Source: Cohnella rhizoplanae (GTDB taxonomy: Bacteria; Bacillota; Bacilli; Paenibacillales; Paenibacillaceae). Taken from it: a stretch of 64,000 bases of DNA. The notes beneath the pieces were generated by a model, which was not told the origin of the DNA, searched no databases, and saw only the letters and a program-made list of their open reading frames with translations. The DNA lies in assembly GCF_948329515.1 (NCBI RefSeq), contig NZ_CAOJCN010000009.1:182383-246382 (forward strand). Reading direction: 5' to 3'. Below are positions 8,652 through 16,912 of the stretch, in pieces. The translations under genes and the position numbers were made by a program. Numbering within the stretch: the first letter of the stretch is position 1; each line of letters begins with the position of its first letter.

Positions 8652-9791
8652 TTATAACCCCAGCTTGTTGCCTCGCTCGAGATGCTGGATCTGCTTCTCC
8701 CCGGTATCCGCCAGCTCGCGGAACTGGTTGATCGTATCGCGCATCCGCGGCAGCGCCTCTTGCTTGTAGACGCTGATCGAATCGAGCGCCGACAGCACGT
8801 CCGTGAATGCCTGCTTCATCGTATCGACGGAGATGTTGGCCTCGAGCGACTGCTTGTGGATCGCCGCGCCCTGGTCCTTGAGCATCCGGGAGGTGCCGGC
8901 GATCAGCTCGCTCGTCGTCTGGTTGAGAAGCTCGATCTTCTTGAGCACGATCTTCTGGTTGTAGAGGGCGCTCGCGACGGTGACCGCGATCTTGAGCGCG
9001 GATACGGTCACGTTCTTGGCGCGATCGACGCCGCGGATGAGCTCCTTGTTGTTGCGGACGACGACCTCGATCGCCATGATGCCCTGCTGGTTGACGACCT
9101 GCATCTGCTGCAGGTCCATCAGTCGCTGGCGCAGCGGGAACATGACCTCTTCGGTGATGAAGCGGATCTTCTCGGGATCCTCGCCCCGCGTCTTGGCCGC
9201 TTCGACCTGCTGCTCGATCGACGCGTCCATGAGCGTGCCGAGTTCGATCTCCTTCTGCAGCTTCTTGGTCAGGTCGCGCAGCGTCTGCTGCTCGATCTCG
9301 AGCGTGGTGTTGTCGTTTTTCAGCGTCGTCTTGCCTTTGTCCAAGGAGACGATGATATCGGCGATGACGGCGTCCGCCTTCTCGTAGCGCATGAAGTAGG
9401 CTCGCAGCGGGTTGAACAGCTTGCCGAGCAGCCCGCGCTTGGCGAAGTCGACGGCGCTCGGATCGAGGTCCTTGAGCTGGATGTTAAGCTCGGAGAGTCC
9501 CTTGGCGACCTGGCCGCCGTCATCGCCCGTCTTGGACAGGTTGCCGACGGAGATCTGCAGCAGCTGGTTCTTTTCCGAGGAGGAACGCATCGTACCCATG
9601 CCGAAGGAATCGATCGACTGCAGAATATCCTTGCGCTTGTCGAGCGAGTCGATATCCAGCGACATGATCGCGTTCACGTTGCTGTCGGCGATCTCCTTGA
9701 GCTTGGCGACTTCCTCGGGGACCGGCTTCACTTCCTCTTCGATCGCGACCTTGATCTGTTCCTGGCTCGGGACTTCCATCGTAAATGACAT
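8652..9791 (-). CDS. TelA-family toxic-anion-resistance-like protein
   Basis: This is a soluble, largely alpha-helical and coiled-coil protein of 379 residues in the TelA/KlaA family (B. subtilis YceH and YaaN are relatives). The family was named for tellurite resistance, but its biochemical role is unclear. Typical signatures are ALKIAVTVASALYNQKIVL and TSELIAGTSRMLK near the C-terminus, plus a long helical region with EKADAVIADIIVSLDKGKTTL. It has no signal peptide. It is the last of three co-directional genes, 30 bp after the VWA gene, and is followed by a strong terminator. Envelope-stress function is an inference from family and neighbours. Confidence 0.88.
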   Translation of the reverse strand: MSFTMEVPSQEQIKVAIEEEVKPVPEEVAKLKEIADSNVNAIMSLDIDSLDKRKDILQSIDSFGMGTMRSSSEKNQLLQISVGNLSKTGDDGGQVAKGLSELNIQLKDLDPSAVDFAKRGLLGKLFNPLRAYFMRYEKADAVIADIIVSLDKGKTTLKNDNTTLEIEQQTLRDLTKKLQKEIELGTLMDASIEQQVEAAKTRGEDPEKIRFITEEVMFPLRQRLMDLQQMQVVNQQGIMAIEVVVRNNKELIRGVDRAKNVTVSALKIAVTVASALYNQKIVLKKIELLNQTTSELIAGTSRMLKDQGAAIHKQSLEANISVDTMKQAFTDVLSALDSISVYKQEALPRMRDTINQFRELADTGEKQIQHLERGNKLGL

Positions 9792-9821
9792 CTCGCGCTC
9801 ACTCTCCCCTGACGATGTGGC

Positions 9822-11510
9822 TTACATTTGTACGTTGAACAGATTGCCGAGCTTGTAGACGACGTCGTCCGTATCGGCGTTGATGCTCGCGGCCTCGTTG
9901 ATGCTCGAGATGCTCTGCAGCGCCTTGATGTCGGCGTTGTAGCCTACCGTATAGATCGGGATCTTGTAGCTCTCGATGAGGCCCTGTATCTCCTTGAGCT
10001 TAAGGCCCACGTTGGTCTCGCCGTCGCTGAGCACGAAGATGAGCGGCTTGACGTTCGGCGTCGTCGCCATGTAATCCTGCAGCAGCTTGAGTCCCACGAC
10101 GACGCCGTCGAAGGTCGCGGTGCTGCCGCCCGCCTGCAGGCTGTCGACCGCGCCGACGAACATCGACTGCTGGTTCGTGTCGTACTTGCCAATTGGCAGG
10201 TTGATCTTGACGTCGCTGGAGTAAGAGACGAGTCCGATGCTGTTGTCCCGGCCGAGATACTTCTGCCCCTTGAGCAGGGATTCCTTGAGCCGGTTCAGCG
10301 GCTCGCCGTCCATGCTGCCGGAGACGTCCGCGACGAACACCGCAGCGATCGGCTTGTTGACGTTTTTCTTTTCCTTCCATACCTTCTGCGCGGCGATCAG
10401 GAGACTGCCGTCCACGGCGCCGAGCGTCGGTTTGTAATCTTCGAGACCGTTGAAGCCCTTGTTCTTGGCGGCGTCCTGATACTTGGCCTGCGCCGCGAAC
10501 TCCGCGAATTTCTTGACGATCTCGAGCTTGGCCGCGGGGATATTGCCGAGTGCGTAGAGCGGGCTGTCATGCCTCGCGCCGAACGGGGTGAACGCATAGC
10601 CGCCCTTCAGGTCCGCGGCGTTGACGTAGGTCTGGTACTCGAGCACGAAGCCGTCGAGCGCGCCGGACTTGGCGGCGTCCCGCATCTGCAGCGTCGTGGA
10701 AGCGATGAACGGCACGTTGGCCTGGAAGCTCTCGAAGCCCTGGACCGCCTTGTCGCTGAGCAAGTTCGAGCCGTCGAACGTCTGCAGCGCGGTCACGAGG
10801 AAGTTCAGGCCGGTCGAGCTGGCGAAGGGATCGGTATAGCCCATCGAGAATTCGCCCGCTTCGATCGCCTGGGTGACGGTCTTGACGCTCACCGAGCCGT
10901 ACTTCTGCACGAGCGCGTCCTGCTTCGCCTTCGAGATGACGATGCCGGGCACGTTGCCGACGAGGCGCTTGGCGATCAGCTGGGTCTTGACCCCGCTTGC
11001 CTTGACCATCTCGCCCCACAGCTCGTTGGACGGCGTGAACGCATCCGGCACGTATTTGCCCGAACGAATGTAATCCGCCGCCGTGCCGGAAGCGATATTG
11101 CGCAGCTTGACCGAGACCGTCTTGCCGTTCACGCTGATGTTCGCCTTGTTAAAGTCGCTCGCGACGTCCGTGAGCCAGCCGTCATTGCCCGTGCCCGACT
11201 TCTCCGTGGAGGAGAAGATCTCCGCGAAGTCGGCGGTCGTGCTGTCCACCGCGATTGGAAACTTGGCAATATCGGGAAGGGAGGAGGCCAGGTCCACCGG
11301 ATCGAGGTCGATCTGTCCCTTGACCGGCGTCTCCGTCGTGACGTAGATATTGTTGTAGAGCTTGTTCAGGCGTTTGCCCGCGTCCTCCGTGGCTACCTGC
11401 TTGTCGGACTTGCCCCAGTTGGAGGATACGCTGACGCCGATGTAGACGATCGCGAACACGACGACCAGGATAATGCCCGTTACGATCATGAACTTTTTGC
11501 CGCTCCTCAA
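9822..11510 (-). CDS. Membrane-anchored solute-binding-like/VWA domain protein
   Basis: The protein has 562 residues. One N-terminal transmembrane helix (residues 8-28) is followed by an extracytoplasmic region resembling an extracellular solute-binding protein (about 80-350). A von Willebrand A domain then begins about residue 387. Its metal-ion-dependent adhesion site is intact: D395-x-S397-x-S399 (DVSGSMDG), with SDGETN at 495-500 contributing a further acidic ligand. The TTG start has AAGGGG nine bases upstream. The only nearby ATG is out of frame and stops after two codons. It lies 16 bp after the upstream membrane-protein gene and 30 bp before the TelA gene, so the three should be one operon. 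The domains are clear; the function is not known to me. Confidence 0.85.
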   Translation of the reverse strand: MRSGKKFMIVTGIILVVVFAIVYIGVSVSSNWGKSDKQVATEDAGKRLNKLYNNIYVTTETPVKGQIDLDPVDLASSLPDIAKFPIAVDSTTADFAEIFSSTEKSGTGNDGWLTDVASDFNKANISVNGKTVSVKLRNIASGTAADYIRSGKYVPDAFTPSNELWGEMVKASGVKTQLIAKRLVGNVPGIVISKAKQDALVQKYGSVSVKTVTQAIEAGEFSMGYTDPFASSTGLNFLVTALQTFDGSNLLSDKAVQGFESFQANVPFIASTTLQMRDAAKSGALDGFVLEYQTYVNAADLKGGYAFTPFGARHDSPLYALGNIPAAKLEIVKKFAEFAAQAKYQDAAKNKGFNGLEDYKPTLGAVDGSLLIAAQKVWKEKKNVNKPIAAVFVADVSGSMDGEPLNRLKESLLKGQKYLGRDNSIGLVSYSSDVKINLPIGKYDTNQQSMFVGAVDSLQAGGSTATFDGVVVGLKLLQDYMATTPNVKPLIFVLSDGETNVGLKLKEIQGLIESYKIPIYTVGYNADIKALQSISSINEAASINADTDDVVYKLGNLFNVQM

Positions 11511-11526
11511 TGCATCGCACCCCTTA

Positions 11527-12261
11527 TCATTTATAGTATTTGGTCTGCTTGATCAGCGAATCGATCTCCACCATGGCAGGCATGCGCTCGATGTCGCCCG
11601 GCTCGATGCTGTCCAGGCGGGAGATCTCGAGCAGCAGCTTATCCAGCTGGAGCAGCATCTCTTCGTTCGTACCGATCGCGTGCTTGATATAAGACATGTA
11701 CGCGTTGTAAAAATCGGTCTTCTCCTGCAGCAGCTTGGGCGAGTAGCGGGCCGACTTGCGCGTCATCACCCGCTCGTACTCGGCCTCGTCGAACACGCCG
11801 AGCCGGTTCAGCACGCTCTTGATATTCAAGTAGAATAGATTCTCGACCTCGTCGGCCACGGAGGAAAACTTCGAGAAGCTCATCTCGGTCGGGTCGAAGC
11901 GCTGATGGAGCACCTTAAGCAGGGTTGCCTTTTTCTTGTCCATCCGGTCCATCTGCTCCAGCGCCGCCGAGATATCCTCCGCGAGGACGCGGCTGCGTCC
12001 GAATGGGGCCAGCGCGCTCGCGAAGTCTTCGCGGGTCTTGATCGGTCTCGTCGTCAGCACGATGGGCGTTTTGTAAAGCCAGTTGTAGCTGCCGTATATC
12101 AATGCGATCGCGCTAGCGATGAGCAGCGTCACGCCCAGCGCGGTCTCGAACGCGCTACCGCCGATCGTCACGCCCCCGAAGGCGGGCGAGAGCGCGAGGA
12201 TATTCACTGCCGCAGCGCCGGCCACGACCCCAAGCATTTTCAAATAATTCTTTGCGGCCAA
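11527..12261 (-). CDS. Two-helix membrane protein, possibly XpaC-like
   Basis: I do not firmly recognise this 244-residue protein. It has two hydrophobic segments near the N-terminus (about residues 8-30 and 38-58), then a charged helical cytoplasmic domain (EDISAALEQMDRMDKKKATLLKV... is its start). The layout resembles the XpaC family, which is adjacent to the TelA-like yaaN in B. subtilis. That analogy is the main reason for suggesting it. The TTG start has AAAGGGG nine bases upstream. It is first in the operon with the VWA and TelA genes. Confidence 0.72.
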   Translation of the reverse strand: MAAKNYLKMLGVVAGAAAVNILALSPAFGGVTIGGSAFETALGVTLLIASAIALIYGSYNWLYKTPIVLTTRPIKTREDFASALAPFGRSRVLAEDISAALEQMDRMDKKKATLLKVLHQRFDPTEMSFSKFSSVADEVENLFYLNIKSVLNRLGVFDEAEYERVMTRKSARYSPKLLQEKTDFYNAYMSYIKHAIGTNEEMLLQLDKLLLEISRLDSIEPGDIERMPAMVEIDSLIKQTKYYK

Positions 12262-12779
12262 CGCTTGTAGCCCCTTTCCCGCGATGTTCGTCCGGTCCGT
12301 TCGATCAGCTCTATGCTATGAATATGCGATCGATCGGGCGATGAGTTCATATAATTAAATACTACCATAATGTGCTAGGTTTCGAGGATAGAAAACAAAA
12401 TAAACCCATGATTCGTGCGGTCCCGACAACAGGGAAGAAGACCGGGGGGGCGGTGCGTGAACGGCAAGCGTGAACGGCAAACGTGAACGGCAAACGTGAA
12501 CGGCAAGCGTGAACGACAAACTTAGCGTCGAACACGGATTGTGCAGTGTCCAAGAAAGCATTCGGCATTAGCAAACGGCATTCGTATAGGGGAATACGCG
12601 CGGCGGCGGGATGCGTTACCTTTATTTTGGGGGGCTCGTACTTCGGATCTGGGGAAAGCGCCGCGTGGCCGGAGCGCGCGCGGCGAGACGGTGGAGCAGG
12701 CTCTGTCGAGGCACGCCTGTGGCGCGCGGTAACGGCCTTCTCGAGTCCGCGCGGGAGTGCGATGATGTCTCTTCTTTTC
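12262..12779. other. Gene-poor gap upstream of the TelA operon
   Basis: This 518-bp stretch has an AT-rich part at about 12310-12380 that probably contains the minus-strand promoter of the TelA operon, although no clear -35/-10 pair could be assigned. It also has a 13-bp tandem repeat (listed separately) and then about 250 bp of GC-rich sequence in which I see no supported gene. Confidence 0.5.
12457..12521. repeat. Five-copy 13-bp direct repeat
   Basis: The unit GTGAACGGCAARC starts at 12457, 12470, 12483, 12496 and 12509, the last copy with one change. The perfect phase and head-to-tail order make it iteron-like in form. No origin or initiator gene is nearby, so it may be only a minisatellite. 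Confidence 0.85.
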
Positions 12780-13301
12780 TCAACGCTTGAGGATGCCCAA
12801 GTATTCTGCCCACGGGCCGACGTCCGTCTTGTAGCGAAGCGCCATCACCCGGACGATCTGGGCGATATGCGTCAGGTCGTGCACGACCCATGCAGAGATT
12901 AGCTCCCTGGCCTTGACCGTGCCGAACGCGGGATGCGCGCCGGTCCGCTCCAGCAGCGCATCGTCGTCGATGAGCGCCCGCAGGCGTTCGATGCTGCGCG
13001 CTCTGAGCTCGGCGAACTCCGCCAGCTTGAGCTCGGTCGTCCGGCGCTCGGCGGCCAGGTGCGCAAAGCGGTCGAACGCCGGAAACGGTTTGCCCTCGCT
13101 TTCGCTCAGCATAAACGCCAGGCGCGGCATCCAGTTCGTCTTCTCCCCTTCGATCAGGTGGCCGACGACTTCATCCGCGTTCCAGGTACCCTCTCCCTCG
13201 TCGCAGCCCAGCCAGCCTTCGGGCAAGCCGGACAGGAGCGAAGCGAGCGTCTGCGGCGTCCGGCTCAAGATGGCGACGGCATCTTCCATGTTAAAATTCA
13301 C
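12780..13301 (-). CDS. DinB-family protein
   Basis: This 173-residue cytoplasmic protein has the DinB/YfiT-like four-helix-bundle fold. That family usually binds a metal through three histidines and includes thiol-dependent transferases of unknown specificity. The three ligands are visible as H48 (VVGHLIEGE), H141 and H145 ([10 protein letters not shown]). The GTG start at 13301 is supported by GGAGG eight bases upstream; the ATG four codons later would be too far from it. It is monocistronic by spacing, with a 51-bp repeat array directly upstream. Confidence 0.87.
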   Translation of the reverse strand: MNFNMEDAVAILSRTPQTLASLLSGLPEGWLGCDEGEGTWNADEVVGHLIEGEKTNWMPRLAFMLSESEGKPFPAFDRFAHLAAERRTTELKLAEFAELRARSIERLRALIDDDALLERTGAHPAFGTVKARELISAWVVHDLTHIAQIVRVMALRYKTDVGPWAEYLGILKR

Positions 13302-13340
13302 GCGGAGTTCCTCCTAGGGTCGAAAGTGTGGATTTGGAAC

Positions 13341-13725
13341 GTAGATCGGCGGAGCGATCCGGGCGTTCGCCTTCAGTACGAGAGGCGATGCGCCAATCGG
13401 CGGAGCGATCAGGGCGATCGCCTTCACTTCGAGAGGCGATGAGCCAATCGGCGGAGCGACCCCGGCGATCGCCTTCACTACGAGAGGCGTTGCGCCGATC
13501 GGCGGAGCGATCCGAGCGATCGCCTTCACTACGAGAGGCGATGCGCCAATCGGCGGAGCGGTCCGCAGGGATCGCCTTCACTACGAGAGGCGATGCGCCG
13601 ATCGGCGGAGCGATCAGGGCGATCGCCTTCACTACGAGAGGCGATGCGCCGACCGGAGGAGCGTTCCGGGCGATCGCCTTCACTACGAGAGGCGATGCGC
13701 CAATCGCAGTGCGATCATGGCGATC
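13341..13725. repeat. Seven-unit 51-bp tandem array with hairpin core
   Basis: Copies of GATCGCCTTCACTACGAG followed by AGGCGATGCGCC recur with the GAGAGGCG motif at 13380, 13431, 13482, 13533, 13585, 13636 and 13687. The period is 51 bp with one 52-bp step. Each unit holds the inverted repeat ATCGCCT...AGGCGAT around a 10-nt loop, then a variable GC-rich half. It fills the gap between the DinB and DUF1801 genes. The 52-bp step breaks any reading frame across the whole array, which argues against a protein. Confidence 0.92.
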
Positions 13726-13732
13726 GGCGCGC

Positions 13733-14131
13733 CTAAGCGTCCGTTTTCCGTTTGCCAGGCTTCATGTCGGCGCGCGACTTGTTCTGGGCTGCTCTGTAGA
13801 CAACGATGCGTCCGATCAGCTCGTGCGGCAGCGGCTTGTCCAGCGGAAACTGCACCGAGCCCTTCGCCCCCTTGTACGCCGACAGCTCGTCCTTAAACGC
13901 CGCAATGCCGTCCGCTCCCGGGTAAAATCCGATGTGCTGCTTAAAAGCGGCAAAATGGACGAGGTTGCCGTGCAGATCGAACGTCGGCATTTGGTAGCTG
14001 ATCTTCTCCTTCGCTTCCGGCGCAGCGGAGCGGATCGTTTCTCTGACCGCTTGCAGTAACAGCTGGATCTCCGGAGGAAAGGTCTCGATATAATCTTCTA
14101 TGGATGCATACGTGATACGTTTACTATCCAT
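13733..14131 (-). CDS. DUF1801 (YdhG-like) protein
   Basis: This small 132-residue cytoplasmic protein belongs to the DUF1801/YdhG-like family, some members of which are described as iron-chaperone-like. Recognisable features are the start IEDYIETFPPEIQLLL, then YQMPTFDLHGNLVHFAAFK, IGFYPG and the C-terminal basic tail. The complete domain is present at its usual length. It lies between two 51-bp arrays with no co-directional partner close by, so it is probably transcribed alone. Biochemical role unknown. Confidence 0.87.
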   Translation of the reverse strand: MDSKRITYASIEDYIETFPPEIQLLLQAVRETIRSAAPEAKEKISYQMPTFDLHGNLVHFAAFKQHIGFYPGADGIAAFKDELSAYKGAKGSVQFPLDKPLPHELIGRIVVYRAAQNKSRADMKPGKRKTDA

Positions 14132-14228
14132 GAGAGCTGCCTCATTTCGAATAGGTAATAGATGCTCCCATTAGTATACTCGAGAAAGAACGCTGGCCGG
14201 TAATAGAATAGGCCACCAAGACTGGATA

Positions 14229-14450
14229 GTCTCGAATGGAAACAAATTCGCACAATCGAAGCGCCGATGAACCACGGTAGTCTCGAATAGAAACAAATCC
14301 GCACGGTCGAAGCGCCGATGAACCACGGTAGTCTCGAATGGAAACAAATCCGCACGGTCGAAGCGCCGATGAACCACGGTAGTCTCGAATGGAAACAAAT
14401 CAGCACGGTCGAAGCTCTGATGAACCACGGTCGTCTCGAATAGAAACAAT
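14229..14450. repeat. Five-unit 51-bp tandem array, unrelated unit
   Basis: GTCTCGAATRGAAACAAATC followed by CGCACGGTCGAAGCGCCGAT and GAACCACGGTA repeats with GTCTCG at 14229, 14280, 14331, 14382 and 14433, exactly 51 bp apart. The central copies are almost identical and the outer ones diverged. The unit sequence differs from the 51-bp arrays at 13.4 and 63.4 kb although the period is the same. It occupies most of the gap between the DUF1801 start and the SDR terminator. Confidence 0.92.
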
Positions 14451-14499
14451 GGCGCTAGGCGTATGTCAGATAGCACCATCGGTTTGCTATCCGCACAGC

Positions 14500-14538
14500 A
14501 AAAAGGCAGCACCCGGGGTAATCCCCCGAGCGCTGCCT
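14500..14538 (-). terminator. Intrinsic terminator after the SDR gene
   Basis: The stem AGGCAGC...GCTGCCT encloses an inner GGGG/CCCC stem with a four-base loop, followed on the minus strand by TTTTT. It lies 21 bp past the SDR stop codon. Confidence 0.88.
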
Positions 14539-14559
14539 CTCTATGCGGCGCCCGCCGAC

Positions 14560-15456
14560 TTACGGCGTCGGCGTGCCTCCGTTGGCGTTCAGCGTCTCGC
14601 CGCTGACGTAGCTGGATTCCTGGCTCGCCAGGAACACGTACGCCGGCGCCATCTCCGCCGGCTGGCCGGGACGGCCGAGCGGCGTCGTCTCGCCGAACTT
14701 CGCCAGCTTCTCGGTCGGCTGTCCGCCGGCGACCTGGAGCGGCGTCCAGACCGGCCCCGGCGCGACGACGTTGACGCGGATGCCCTTGCTCGCGACCTGT
14801 TGGGCCAGCGCCTTGCTAAATACGTTGATCGCGCCCTTGGTCGTGGCGTAGTCGAGCAGGATCGGCGCGGGCTTGTACGCTTGGATGGACGACGTGTTGA
14901 TGATCGCGCTGCCCGGTTCCATATGCTTGATCGCCGCCTTGCACAGCCAGAACAAGCCGTACACGTTGGTCTTGAACGTCGCGTCGAACTGTTCCGTCGT
15001 GAGCTCGGCGATGTCCGGCACGAACTGCTGCATGCCCGCCACGTTCGCCAAAATATCGACGCCTCCAAGCTGCTCAACCGCCGCGGCCACCAACTGCTCG
15101 CAGTAGGCCTCGTCCTTCTGGTCGCCCGGCACCGCGATTGCCGTGCGGCCCGCCTCCTGCACGAGCTTGACGACCTGCTGCGCGTCCGTCTCTTCCTCGG
15201 GCAGATACGACAGCACGACGTCGGCGCCCTCGCGCGCGAAGGCGATGGCCACGGCGCGTCCGATGCCGCTGTCGGCGCCGGTAACGATCGCCTTGCGGCC
15301 CGCGAGCCGTCCGGTGCCGCGGTACGTTTGCTCCCCGCAATCGGGAATCGGATTCATCTCGACCTGCAGCCCCGGCGGTTCCTGCCGCTGCTGATACTCG
15401 GGTCCCGCCTTGGGGTACTGCTTCGTCGGATCCTGCATCGTATACTGGTCAGCCAT
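14560..15456 (-). CDS. General-stress-type short-chain dehydrogenase/reductase
   Basis: This 298-residue cytoplasmic NAD(P)-dependent oxidoreductase resembles B. subtilis YdaD (GS39)/YhdF and E. coli YghA. It has the long polar N-terminal extension typical of that group (residues 1-50), the TGADSGIG cofactor motif at 59-66, NVAG at 138-141, catalytic S190 and Y203-x3-K207. The C-terminal SGETLNANGGTPTP fits the same group. It stands alone with its own terminator. The substrate is unknown; relatives belong to the SigB general stress response, but I could not identify a SigB promoter. Confidence 0.92.
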   Translation of the reverse strand: MADQYTMQDPTKQYPKAGPEYQQRQEPPGLQVEMNPIPDCGEQTYRGTGRLAGRKAIVTGADSGIGRAVAIAFAREGADVVLSYLPEEETDAQQVVKLVQEAGRTAIAVPGDQKDEAYCEQLVAAAVEQLGGVDILANVAGMQQFVPDIAELTTEQFDATFKTNVYGLFWLCKAAIKHMEPGSAIINTSSIQAYKPAPILLDYATTKGAINVFSKALAQQVASKGIRVNVVAPGPVWTPLQVAGGQPTEKLAKFGETTPLGRPGQPAEMAPAYVFLASQESSYVSGETLNANGGTPTP

Positions 15457-15533
15457 CGTAATCCCTCCATTGCGTTTCGCATTTTTAGCCTATAGGCTCG
15501 AACTCCTTTCTATATAACCTTCATGGCCCCCGT

Positions 15534-16862
15534 TTAAACGAGGATATCGTCCCAATCGATCTCCACCGTACGTCCGGTCTCCATGGAGACATCCGCCCGG
15601 AAGCCGGCCACATGACCGACGACCGAATGGGCGAGCGAGGTCGAGTACCCTGCGCCGGGATCGCCTCCTACGACAAGCAAGAAGTCCTCGACCAGCCGAT
15701 GGTCGCCGCCCCCGTGCATCTCGCCGGAAACTTCGAGCATCACTTTGCGCTCCGTATAGACGCCCTCTTCTTGCCACGGGTCGGGGTACCGGACGACGAA
15801 CGAGCCTTCCTCCAGCTCGCCGTAGATCTCGCCCTTGGTCCCCGTGATATGCACGGTCCTGCAGGCTTTGGCTGCTCCCCCGACCAGGCTGTGCGACGCC
15901 GTACTGCCGTCCTCGAAGTCGAACTGGACGACCTGATGATCCACGATGTCGTTGTCGCACCGCCACACACAGCGGCCGAACCGATTGTCTCCGACCAGGC
16001 TTGCCAGCTTCTCTTCGTCGCTCAGCCGCACGCCGTCCAGGTAACCGGGCCATACGTAGACGGGCCACAACTGCCGGTCCACGTACAACGTCTTGGCCGA
16101 GTAAGGGCATCGCGATTCGATCGGGCAATCCGCGACGCACCGGGTCCCTGCCCCCTCCGGCGCGCGGTCCTCGCGGAACTGCGAGAGCCGGCCGAAGCTG
16201 CTGACGCGAACCGGCTTGATGCCGGTCTTGAACCAGGAGATCAGGTCCAGGTCGTGACAGCATTTGGCCATCAGGAAGGAAGACCCGTCCCGCTCCCGGC
16301 TGGCGAACTTGCCCCGCACGAACGCCGTCGCCATATGATGATAATCGACGTTCTCCTCCGTCTGGACATGGATGACGTCGCCGATCTCGCCCTCCCGGAT
16401 GATCCGGTTCAGCTCCTGATAAAAAGGCGCATAACGAAGCACGTGGCAAATCATGACCTTGCGGCCCAGCGCCTCGGCGACGCGATAGAGCTCCAGCACC
16501 TCGTCTTCCGAGACGCCTACCGGCTTCTCCAGCAGCACGTCGTAGCCCGCATGGAGCAGCGGCAGCGTCGTCTGCACGTGAAGCGCGTCCAGCGTCCCGT
16601 TGATGACGGCGTCGGCCAGCTTCGGACGCGCCGCGAAGTCCGCCAGATCGGCGAAGCACCGGTCCGCGGGCAGATCGTACAGGCTGGCCGTATGCGCCCG
16701 CCGCACCGGGTTGGGCTCGACGACGCCGACGACCCGCATCGCCTCCGGATGCTTAAGCGCGTAGGAGGCATAGTTCATGGCCCGGCTGCCTGCGCCGACG
16801 ATGACCACGGTGACCGGATCGCGAGACGCGCCTGCCGTGTCGGGGTTTACGTTCACTTTCAT
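15534..16862 (-). CDS. Gfo/Idh/MocA oxidoreductase with cysteine-rich insertion
   Basis: This 442-residue NAD(P)-dependent sugar or inositol-type dehydrogenase has the Rossmann motif VGAGSRA (22-28) and the EKP motif at 112-114. It carries an unusual cysteine group: C242, C246, C252 (RCVADCPIESRCPY) and C298, C302 (GRCVWRCDND). The paralogue at 50835-52100 has the same five at the same spacing, which suggests a metal or Fe-S site or structural disulfides. It is the last gene of the operon beta-helix protein / DUF4091 protein / this enzyme, with AGGAG immediately before the ATG. It probably oxidises, reduces or epimerises a sugar released by the locus; the substrate cannot be deduced. Confidence 0.9.
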   Translation of the reverse strand: MKVNVNPDTAGASRDPVTVVIVGAGSRAMNYASYALKHPEAMRVVGVVEPNPVRRAHTASLYDLPADRCFADLADFAARPKLADAVINGTLDALHVQTTLPLLHAGYDVLLEKPVGVSEDEVLELYRVAEALGRKVMICHVLRYAPFYQELNRIIREGEIGDVIHVQTEENVDYHHMATAFVRGKFASRERDGSSFLMAKCCHDLDLISWFKTGIKPVRVSSFGRLSQFREDRAPEGAGTRCVADCPIESRCPYSAKTLYVDRQLWPVYVWPGYLDGVRLSDEEKLASLVGDNRFGRCVWRCDNDIVDHQVVQFDFEDGSTASHSLVGGAAKACRTVHITGTKGEIYGELEEGSFVVRYPDPWQEEGVYTERKVMLEVSGEMHGGGDHRLVEDFLLVVGGDPGAGYSTSLAHSVVGHVAGFRADVSMETGRTVEIDWDDILV

Positions 16863-16880
16863 TCACTCCTTAGCGGATGA

Positions 16881-16906
16881 CGGCGCAGGACAATTGTCCT
16901 GCGCCG
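16881..16906 (-). other. Perfect intercistronic palindrome
   Basis: The 26-bp perfect palindrome CGGCGCAGGACAA/TTGTCCTGCGCCG lies between the DUF4091 stop and the oxidoreductase ribosome binding site. On the minus strand it is preceded by an A-rich run and not followed by T residues, so it is not a classical terminator in the direction of transcription. It may be an mRNA stability or processing element. On the plus strand it is followed by CTTTTTC, but no plus-strand gene ends here. Confidence 0.75.
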
Positions 16907-16912
16907 CTTTTT

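Noticed and set aside
9828..11552. A 574-codon plus-strand frame opposite the VWA gene
   Set aside because: Composition is an antisense shadow; the minus-strand frame has an intact metal-site motif and a good start.
13291..13683. Repeat peptides (SPLVVKAI...) on the minus strand of the 51-bp array
   Set aside because: A 52-bp step breaks the frame and several frames on both strands are equally open; no start signal.
13341..14450. CRISPR array
   Set aside because: Whole units, not just alternate blocks, are conserved, so there are no unique spacers. The period is also found in unrelated repeats and no cas genes are present.
16881..16912. Plus-strand intrinsic terminator
   Set aside because: The stem and CTTTTTC look right, but no plus-strand gene ends nearby; it is more likely an intercistronic hairpin of the minus-strand operon.
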